Shown one piece after another: positions 58,482 through 64,000 of a DNA stretch of 64,000 nucleotides. This DNA comes from DATAXV01 sp036272915 (lineage in GTDB: Bacteria > Chloroflexota > Dormibacteria > Dormibacterales > Dormibacteraceae). The notes beneath the pieces were generated by a model. It had not been told where the DNA came from. It ran no database searches and saw only the letters and a program-made list of their open reading frames with translations. Where the stretch lies: contig DATAXV010000202.1 of NCBI GenBank assembly GCA_036272915.1, positions 5,571-69,570 on the forward strand. Reading direction: 5' to 3'. Within the stretch, counting starts at the first letter, position 1; each line of letters starts with the position of its first letter. The position numbers were made by a program, and so were the translations under genes.

Positions 58482-59007
58482 CGGCCGCCGATGGGACGTC
58501 CTCGCCTGGAATCGCGCCTCGATCGCCCTCTTCGGCGACTACGGGGCGCTGCCCGAAGGCCACCGCAACATCCTCTGGTCGATGCTCATGCGCCCGGACT
58601 GGCGGAGCCTGTCCCGCGACTGGTCCGCCGAGGTGGAGCGCTGCGTCGCCCAGTTCCGCAGCGAGGCGGCGCCACATCTGGACGAACCCGCCTTCCAGTC
58701 GCTGCTGGCCGAGCTGAACGAGCTCAGCCCCGAGTTCCGGGAGCTCTGGGCCCGCCAGGACGTCCGGGGGAGGACCGCCGGCCTCAAGCATCTCGACCAC
58801 CCCACCCTCGGCGACCTCGAGCTGGAGTACAGCTGGTACCAGATCGGCGACCAGCCGGGGATGAGCCTGTGCCTCTACACGCCCATCCCCGGTTCGCGGA
58901 CCGAATCCGTGCTCCGGAGCCTCGACCTCGACGCGTACGGCCCGCCCGGGGTCAGGACCGAGGCGACGCCCCTGGACGGCGCGGCGGCGGTCTCCGCGCC
59001 GGCATGA
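58470..59007 (+). pseudogene. Ligand-binding half of an MmyB-like transcriptional regulator, separated from its HTH
   Basis: The plus strand encodes the C-terminal domain of MmyB-type regulators: TGRRWDVLAWNRASIALFGD, EGHRNILWSMLMRPDWRSLS, LSPEFRELWARQDVRGRTAG, LDHPTLGDLELEYSW, MSLCLYTPIPGS. The frame is open upstream but there overlaps, antisense, the HTH half of the same family on the minus strand. No proper start is present, so this is probably a fragment left by a local inversion with loss of the linking ~50 residues. Confidence 0.72.
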
Positions 59008-59219
59008 CCTACGCCACCGCCCCGGGATCCGGTCACCGTGCGCGCCAGTTCCGGGGAGGCCTCGGCCCCTGGTCCTGAGAGTGCGATACCGGAAGCGCGA
59101 CGGCCGGAGCCGGTCCGATCACGCTCTACCAGAGCCTGGGCGGGCGGCCCGGGCGCCGGCTGCGGTCGAGGAGGAGCACGATCGCCGCCCGCCAGCGCCA
59201 GCTCGCGCAGGCGGCGCAG

Positions 59220-60092
59220 ATGGCCGAGGCGCAGGAGCTGAACGCGGCCTTCCAGGCGATCCTCCACCTCCACCAGAGCGCCCCGCCGCCGGTCGGGCCG
59301 CCGCTGGCCCCGGAGCCGGCTCCGGTGGACGGGGGGGCGGTCCGCCGGCGTCACCAAAGGACGGCCCTGCGCGGCCTCGGCATCTTCAAGCGCGCCGAGC
59401 GGGCGCGGGCGCGGCTGGCGGCCGATCTCGCCGCCGAGTCGGAGGTCGACGAGCTGAACGGCCGCAACCGGACCGACCGGGAGCGGGTCCAGACCGAGCT
59501 CGACCACCGCTGGGCGGCGCTCTGCGACAACGACCCGGACGTCGTCCTCTGCACGCTGGCCGAGGCCTTCGAGGACAACGAGGCGCCGGCGGCGGCGGTC
59601 AGCGTCGACGGCTCCGTGCTCGGGCTGGCCGTGCTCGTGCCCGGCATCGAGGTCGTCCCCGAGCGGATGCCGCGGAGGACGGACACCGGTGCGCTGGTGA
59701 TCCAGCGGATCACCAAGACCACGCGGGCCGCGTTCTACCGGCTGGTCGTCTGCGGCCACCTGCTGGCCACGCTGCGGGAGGCGTTCGCCGTCGCCCCCAG
59801 CATCACCTCGATCCGGGCCGCCGTGATCAGGCAGTCGGCGCCCGACCAGGACGGCCGCCGGCGACCTGAGTGCCTCTTCGCCGGGCGCTTCGCCCGGCAC
59901 GCGCTGGAGGGCGTGCTCTGGGCCCAGGCCAACGCCGCCGAGATCGTGATCGACACCGTCAACGAGGCCCGCTTCCGCCTGGCCGGACGGACCAAGGAGC
60001 TGGCCCCGCTCGACCTCGCCGAGGAGGGTGAGCTGGCGCTGCTGCTGGGGGCGGTCGAATCCGAGGAGCTGGCGACGCTCGGCGCCGACTGA
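59220..60092 (+). CDS. Hypothetical protein, possibly N-terminally frameshifted
   Basis: 290 residues from the first ATG. In-frame sequence continues upstream to a TGA at 59076 (including ITLYQSLGGRPGRRLRSRRS, which looks coding), but without a start; a GTG at 59081 in another frame gives VRYRKRDG. A frameshift near 59100 may therefore have removed the real N-terminus. The core is soluble: AALCDNDPDVVLCTLAEAFE, AVSVDGSVLGLAVLVPGIEV, and VIDTVNEARFRLAGRTKELA. No known family recognised; a nuclease-like or RNA-related role cannot be shown. Confidence 0.65.
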   Translation: MAEAQELNAAFQAILHLHQSAPPPVGPPLAPEPAPVDGGAVRRRHQRTALRGLGIFKRAERARARLAADLAAESEVDELNGRNRTDRERVQTELDHRWAALCDNDPDVVLCTLAEAFEDNEAPAAAVSVDGSVLGLAVLVPGIEVVPERMPRRTDTGALVIQRITKTTRAAFYRLVVCGHLLATLREAFAVAPSITSIRAAVIRQSAPDQDGRRRPECLFAGRFARHALEGVLWAQANAAEIVIDTVNEARFRLAGRTKELAPLDLAEEGELALLLGAVESEELATLGAD

Positions 60093-60125
60093 ACCGGCCG
60101 GGACCGCTCCTCTCCGCGCCGGGCT

Positions 60126-60779
60126 CTACGGGGTGCGCCGGCCGAAGAGGACGGTCCCCAGCCGGAGCATCGTCGCCCCCTCCCTGACGGCGGCCTCGAA
60201 GTCGCCGCTCATGCCCATGGAGAGGACGGGCAGGGCCGTCCCCAGGCGGTCCTGGACGCGCAGTCGCAGGAGGGCCAGCTGGCGGAAGCCGGGTACCGGA
60301 TCCCCGCCCAGGGGCGCCACGGCCATGAGACCGCGAAGCTCGAGCCGCTCGGCGACGGCGAGCGCGACCTCCTCGGCCGCCTCCGGCGCGACCCCGAACT
60401 TCTGCGCCTCGCGGGCGATGTTGACCTGGAGCAGGCAGGGGACGCGGGCGTGGCGGGCGATGGCGTCGGCCAGCTCGACCGAGTCGACCGACTGGACCAG
60501 GGAGAACCGCGGGGCGTGTCTCGCCTTGTTCCGCTGGAGGTGGCCGATGAGGTGCCAGTCGACCCCCTGCACCTCGTCCATCTTGGCCAGCGCCTCCTGC
60601 ACCCGGTTCTCGCCGACCACGGCCAGCCCCGCCTTCCGCGCCGCGACGCAGGCGGAGGCCGGATGCCCCTTGGTCACGGCCACGATCTGGAGCCCGTCGG
60701 GATCGCCGCCGGCGCGCTCGATCCGGCGCCGGACGTCGAGCAGGTTGGCGGCGACGTCGGCCTGCCCGGGGAGTCTCAC
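60126..60779 (-). CDS. yggS: YggS/PLPBP-family pyridoxal-phosphate homeostasis protein
   Basis: 217 residues from the GTG at 60779 (GTGA overlap with pgeF). The PLP Lys lies in LQIVAVTKGHPASA (AVTK), followed by VGENRVQEALAK, WHLIGHLQRNKAR, SVDSVELADAI, FGVAPEAAEE, LRGLMAVAPLG and LSMGMSGDFEAAVREGATML with RLGTVLFGRR. Maintains vitamin B6 and amino/keto acid balance. The pgeF-yggS pairing is conserved in many bacteria, often near ftsZ. Confidence 0.94.
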   Translation of the reverse strand: MRLPGQADVAANLLDVRRRIERAGGDPDGLQIVAVTKGHPASACVAARKAGLAVVGENRVQEALAKMDEVQGVDWHLIGHLQRNKARHAPRFSLVQSVDSVELADAIARHARVPCLLQVNIAREAQKFGVAPEAAEEVALAVAERLELRGLMAVAPLGGDPVPGFRQLALLRLRVQDRLGTALPVLSMGMSGDFEAAVREGATMLRLGTVLFGRRTP

Positions 60780-61480
60780 GACAGCGCCACCAGGCAGGCG
60801 AAGCGGCTGCCGTCGGGCAGGGCCCGGTGGGAGGGCAGCGCCTCGGACTCCACCGTGCAGGCGGGATGGCTGAAGGTGCGGTCCGGATCCACGCCGGCCG
60901 CCTCCAGCTGGAGCCGGTTGACCAGATCCAGGTCGAGGAGGAGTCGGTCGCCCCGGCCCGGCGTCACCGCCTCCTCGGGGAAGCGCCCGGCGACCTCGGG
61001 ACCGACCTCGTTGCATGCGCCGCAGATCCCGGGACCGATGCCGACGACCAGATCCTCCGGCCGGCAGCCGTACTCGCGCCGCATCGACGCCACCGCCAGC
61101 GTCGCCATGCCCTCGGCGGCCCCCCGCCAGCCGGCGTGACACAGCCCCAGCGCCCGGCGCTCGGGGTCGTAGAGGAGTAGCGGCCGGCAGTCGGCGAAGA
61201 TCGCGAACAGGGGCAGTCCGGGCCTGGAGGTGACGAGACCGTCGACGCCGGGCACGGCTCCGGAGGGCTCCTCCACCCGCCCGATCTCGACCCCGTGGAC
61301 GGCACCCACGCTGCAGAGCCGGTCGGGGTCGACGCCCACCTCGGCGGCGAAGGCGCGGCGCGGTCCGGTCAGCAGGGGATCGTCCGGCCCGCGCTGCATC
61401 GGCCCGGCGGCGAGGGTGGAGAAGCCGTGGCGCAGCCCGGGCATGCCCGCCAGGCGATCGATGCGGAGCACGCCGCTCAC
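60776..61480 (-). CDS. pgeF: Laccase-domain protein PgeF/YfiH (peptidoglycan editing factor)
   Basis: 234 residues from the GTG at 61480 (GTGA overlap with the upstream gene); the frame is open further but within that gene. Family motifs: LRHGFSTLAAG, VGAVHGVEIG (first His), FADCRPLLLYDP (Cys), GLCHAGWRGAAEG (His) and IGPGICGACNEVGPEV. The DUF152/laccase fold has purine nucleoside or muropeptide-editing activity. Coupled to yggS. Confidence 0.92.
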   Translation of the reverse strand: MSGVLRIDRLAGMPGLRHGFSTLAAGPMQRGPDDPLLTGPRRAFAAEVGVDPDRLCSVGAVHGVEIGRVEEPSGAVPGVDGLVTSRPGLPLFAIFADCRPLLLYDPERRALGLCHAGWRGAAEGMATLAVASMRREYGCRPEDLVVGIGPGICGACNEVGPEVAGRFPEEAVTPGRGDRLLLDLDLVNRLQLEAAGVDPDRTFSHPACTVESEALPSHRALPDGSRFACLVALS

Positions 61481-61866
61481 AGAACCGTCGACGACTCCCA
61501 TCCCAGATAGCTGCCCCCCACCGACCTGCCGGTCCTCGTCATCTCCTCGCGGAGGTAGGTGATCGCCCCCTTGTTGGGGACCATGTGCATGATCGCGATA
61601 ACCGTCCAGGAGCCGTCCTGCTCGGCCCGCAGCCGGCAGCGGTGACCCTCCTGCCGCAGGGCGTCGGACGCCTCGTTGGCCGCCTTCTCGTTGGGACAGC
61701 TGAGGAAGGAGCGCACCGGGTGGGGCAGCCGCATCCGCGAGCCGCGCTGCTTCAACTCCTCGATCCGCTCGGCGTCCTCGGGGTCGGGGGTGGCCAGGCT
61801 GATCCGCGGCGGCTTCCGCTTCTGCAGCAGCGCCCGGGGCACGATCATCCCCAACCAGTCCGACAT
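61477..61866 (-). CDS. RraB-like (ribonuclease E inhibitor-type) protein
   Basis: 129 residues. The C-terminal ~80 residues match the RraB domain: PVRSFLSCPNEKAANEASDA, RCRLRAEQDGSWTVIAIMHM, then VPNKGAITYLREEMTRTGRS and GGSYLGWES. In E. coli RraB modulates RNase E; in other phyla the domain's role is unknown. Follows paaK by 23 bases and overlaps pgeF by GTGA. Confidence 0.75.
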   Translation of the reverse strand: MSDWLGMIVPRALLQKRKPPRISLATPDPEDAERIEELKQRGSRMRLPHPVRSFLSCPNEKAANEASDALRQEGHRCRLRAEQDGSWTVIAIMHMVPNKGAITYLREEMTRTGRSVGGSYLGWESSTVL

Positions 61867-61889
61867 CGCGGCTCAAGCGTACCGCGACG

Positions 61890-63140
61890 TTACCCGCCGA
61901 GCTCCCGCCGATCGACCACCCGGTTGGCCTTGCCCTCGACGCGGGGCAGCGATCCCGGCGCCAGCACGGTGACCTCGACGCGCAGGCCGGTGCTCTCCCG
62001 GATCCGGGCCTGGGCCGCGGGTCCGAGCGGGCCGGGGTCCGCCCCCGGCTCGGCTTCGACCCTGACCTCGATCGTGTCCAGCCGCGCCCGCTCGCGGTCG
62101 ATCACGAGCTGGTACTGCGGCGCCAGCCCGGGGACGTGGGCCAGTTCCTCCTCGATCTGGGTCGGGAAGACGTTCTCGCCGCGGATGACGAGCATGTCGT
62201 CGGTTCGGCCCGCCGGCCGGCGGATTCGAGGCAGCGAACTGCCGCAAGGGCAGGGCTCAGGCAGCAGCGCGGTCCGGTCTCTGGTCCGGTACCGGATCAC
62301 CGGGCAGGCCTCCTGGCGGAGGCCGGTCAGCACCAGCTCGCCCTCCTCCCCGTCCGGCACCGCGTCGCCGCTCTCGGGGTCGATCACCTCGGCGTGGAAG
62401 TCCCCGGTCAGCACGTGCAGCCCCAGGTGGCGCTCGCACTCGACCGCCACCCCCGGGCCGCCCAGCTCGGTCAGCCCGTAGCTGTCGAACGGCTCCAGGC
62501 CCAGTCCCCGCTCGATCTGCCGGCGCATGCCCTCACCCCAGGGCTCGCCGCCGAAGAAGCCACAGCGCAGCCGGAGCCTCCCCCGCCGGCCCTCCCGCTC
62601 GACCGCCTCGGCGAGGACCAGCGCGTAGGAGGGCGTGCAGGCGAGGACGGTGACGCCCAGGTCGCAGAGTAGCGTGACCTGGCGCGCCGTGGCCCCGCTC
62701 GAGGTCGGCACGACCATGGCGCCGATCCGCTCGGCTCCGAGGTGGAAGCCGAGCCCGCCGGTGAAGAGGCCGTAGCCGTAGGCGTTCTGCACGACGTCGC
62801 CGGCGGAGACGCCGCCCATCCGGAGCACCGCCGCCATGCGCTCCGCCCAGCCCTCCATGTCGCCCCGCGTGTAGGCGGCCACCACCGGCCGGCCGGTGGT
62901 GCCGCTGGACATGTGCACCCGCACCACCTCCTCGGGAGGCACCGCGAGCAGCCCGAAGGGATAGTTGAGGCGGAAGTCCTCCTTGGTCGTGAAGGGAATC
63001 CGGGCGATCTCCTCGATCGAGGCGATCCGCTCGGGCAGGCGATCGCGGTGGAACCGCACGCGCTCGCGCGCATAGGCCAGGAGCCGGTTCCAGGCGGCGA
63101 CGCGGCCGGCATCCTCCTCAGCGATCATCCCCACGTCCAC
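61890..63140 (-). CDS. paaK: Phenylacetate-CoA ligase-family adenylate-forming enzyme
   Basis: 416 residues (or 412 from a later ATG). IPFTTKEDFRLNYPFGLLAV and the phosphate-binding loop RVHMSSGTTGRPVVAAYT are characteristic of PaaK; DSYGLTELGGPGVAVECE is the second core motif and RTDDMLVIRGENVFPTQIEE the hinge to the C-terminal domain with LPRVEGKANRVVDRR. Activates phenylacetate or a related aryl acid to its CoA thioester. It lies 28 bases after a DpgC-like gene, suggesting the substrate is an aryl-acetate. Confidence 0.9.
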   Translation of the reverse strand: MDVGMIAEEDAGRVAAWNRLLAYARERVRFHRDRLPERIASIEEIARIPFTTKEDFRLNYPFGLLAVPPEEVVRVHMSSGTTGRPVVAAYTRGDMEGWAERMAAVLRMGGVSAGDVVQNAYGYGLFTGGLGFHLGAERIGAMVVPTSSGATARQVTLLCDLGVTVLACTPSYALVLAEAVEREGRRGRLRLRCGFFGGEPWGEGMRRQIERGLGLEPFDSYGLTELGGPGVAVECERHLGLHVLTGDFHAEVIDPESGDAVPDGEEGELVLTGLRQEACPVIRYRTRDRTALLPEPCPCGSSLPRIRRPAGRTDDMLVIRGENVFPTQIEEELAHVPGLAPQYQLVIDRERARLDTIEVRVEAEPGADPGPLGPAAQARIRESTGLRVEVTVLAPGSLPRVEGKANRVVDRRELGG

Positions 63141-63168
63141 GGCTCGGAACCACCCGCGGCGCCGCCCC

Positions 63169-64000
63169 TCAGAGCCTTCGCTCTCGCGCCCGCCAGTTGC
63201 GCTCCAGGTTGCCGATCAGGGCCGGGCCGCCGAGGCACCGCGCCTGCTCGCGGCAGTACATCGCCTCGTAGAGGCGGAACTCGTCGACGGTCTCCTCCCC
63301 CATCCGGATCGCCTTGCGGTTGGCCGCGGCGCTGACCGTGCCCGAGTCGACGAGCAGGGCGGCGTCGCGCTCGATGGCGCCGTCCATCCGGCCCGGCTCG
63401 ACCACGTCGTCGCAGAGCAGCGCGCCCTCGGGGGTGCCCGCCTCCAGGCGGCGGCCGAACATGATCAGCTGACGGGCCAGGCGGTCGCCGACGAAGCGGG
63501 TCAGCCGGCGGTTGGAGGTCCCGGGGATGATGCCCTCGGAGCGGGCGGGCAGGCTGAAGAAGCTGCCCTCCTCGGCCAGCACGCGGTCCACCACCAGCAG
63601 CAGCTGGCAGCCGCCGCCGACGGCGTGCGACTCGACGGCGGCGATCCAGGGCTTCTCCACGGTGTCCTCCACCGCCTCGAAGTCGTCGCCGAGCCAGTGC
63701 CCCCGGTAGAGCTTGCCGAGCAGACCCAGTTCGCGGGCGATGAAGAAGCCGACGAAGTCGATCTGCCCGTGATAGAGGTGGGTCAGGTTGATGCCGGAGT
63801 TGAAGACGCGCCGGCCGGCGTACTTGGGATGGTCGGCGACCGCGCCCCGAATCACCCCGACCTCGATCTCGGGATCGAGCAGGACCAGGTCCACGGCCAC
63901 CTCCAGGGCGGCGGTGGCGGCGTTGTCCTCGGCGTTGAGGAATCGCAGGTTGGCGAGCTCGACGTGGCCGACCTGGCCCCGCCGCTCGACCCGCGCCGGG
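63169..64000 (-). CDS. DpgC-like enoyl-CoA hydratase-superfamily dioxygenase (5' end off window)
   Basis: 277 codons are visible; the start lies beyond 64000. Crotonase fold: INLTHLYHGQIDFVGFFIAR, EDTVEKPWIAAVESHAVGGG with the oxyanion-hole region (AVGGGCQLLLVVDRVLAEEG), PARSEGIIPGTSNRRLTRFV and the C-terminal YREQA/ANLERNW-like sequence (REQARCLGGPALIGNLERNW). The arrangement closely matches DpgC, the cofactor-independent dioxygenase that turns 3,5-dihydroxyphenylacetyl-CoA into dihydroxyphenylglyoxylate in glycopeptide pathways. The paaK neighbour supports an arylacetyl-CoA substrate; the exact reaction is inference. Confidence 0.8.
   Translation of the reverse strand, partial: PARVERRGQVGHVELANLRFLNAEDNAATAALEVAVDLVLLDPEIEVGVIRGAVADHPKYAGRRVFNSGINLTHLYHGQIDFVGFFIARELGLLGKLYRGHWLGDDFEAVEDTVEKPWIAAVESHAVGGGCQLLLVVDRVLAEEGSFFSLPARSEGIIPGTSNRRLTRFVGDRLARQLIMFGRRLEAGTPEGALLCDDVVEPGRMDGAIERDAALLVDSGTVSAAANRKAIRMGEETVDEFRLYEAMYCREQARCLGGPALIGNLERNWRARERRL

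Noticed and set aside
1..64000. CRISPR arrays, insertion sequences, integrases or attachment sites
   Set aside because: No regularly spaced repeats, transposase or recombinase motifs, or duplicated tRNA/tmRNA ends were seen, although tmRNA genes are common integration targets.

Overview
This is a very GC-rich (visibly about 70% G+C), densely packed bacterial chromosome segment. Most intergenic gaps are tens of bases and many genes overlap by ATGA or GTGA. There are no tRNA or rRNA genes, insertion sequences, CRISPR arrays or phage genes that I can recognise. Core-gene details fit a free-living high-GC member of the Terrabacteria, perhaps Chloroflexota/Dormibacterota rather than a typical actinomycete: the guanylate kinase P-loop is GPGGVGKDT, the tmRNA tag ends in LALAA, and ileS has a T-box leader. 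That placement is inference; no marker here settles it.

Layout. 1-11 kb is a mosaic of short accessory genes: a truncated membrane protein, a divergent Crp/Fnr-TetR pair, YceI, a Gfo/Idh/MocA oxidoreductase, GNAT, a glycoside hydrolase, a cupin, an esterase, a phosphotransferase and an SDR. 11-18.8 kb holds two minus-strand transcription units (APC permease + metallophosphoesterase; aspartoacylase-like deacylase + M24 peptidase + threonine-synthase-like PLP enzyme + FCD-type GntR regulator + nucleotidyltransferase-like protein). Both carry the same 14-bp word at their 5' ends, which suggests one regulon for uptake and breakdown of an amino-acid-like compound. 18.9-24 kb contains two broken genes, a Cys-rich small protein with a phosphoesterase, and an orphan DppB/DppC-type permease pair.

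24.1-31.3 kb is the most system-like accessory block: an XRE repressor and an ImmA/IrrE-type metalloprotease, coupled by GTGA overlaps to a three-component ABC-2 exporter and followed by two ABC half-transporters with fused ATPases. It looks like a protease-switched, stress-induced export or immunity cassette. 31.7-39 kb is again accessory: an HtrA-like protease, a broken nitrilase, an alpha/beta hydrolase, an SDR, a PIG-L deacetylase, and an FAD monooxygenase divergent from its probable TetR regulator.

39-64 kb is largely housekeeping. It holds tmRNA (ssrA) next to smpB-fmt-def; a two-component system; an rRNA-methyltransferase-like gene; a phosphate transporter; and a long minus-strand run ileS-lspA-rluD-gmk-coaBC-priA, led by an isoleucine T-box. 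Further right are a rearranged locus in which the two halves of an MmyB-like regulator lie on opposite strands, and a minus-strand set of a DpgC-like dioxygenase (running off the window), phenylacetate-CoA ligase, an RraB-like protein, pgeF and yggS. Several pseudogenes carry frameshifts, and two have UGA where Trp is expected. At least one frameshift lies in a C-run, so assembly error should be excluded before they are treated as biological decay.
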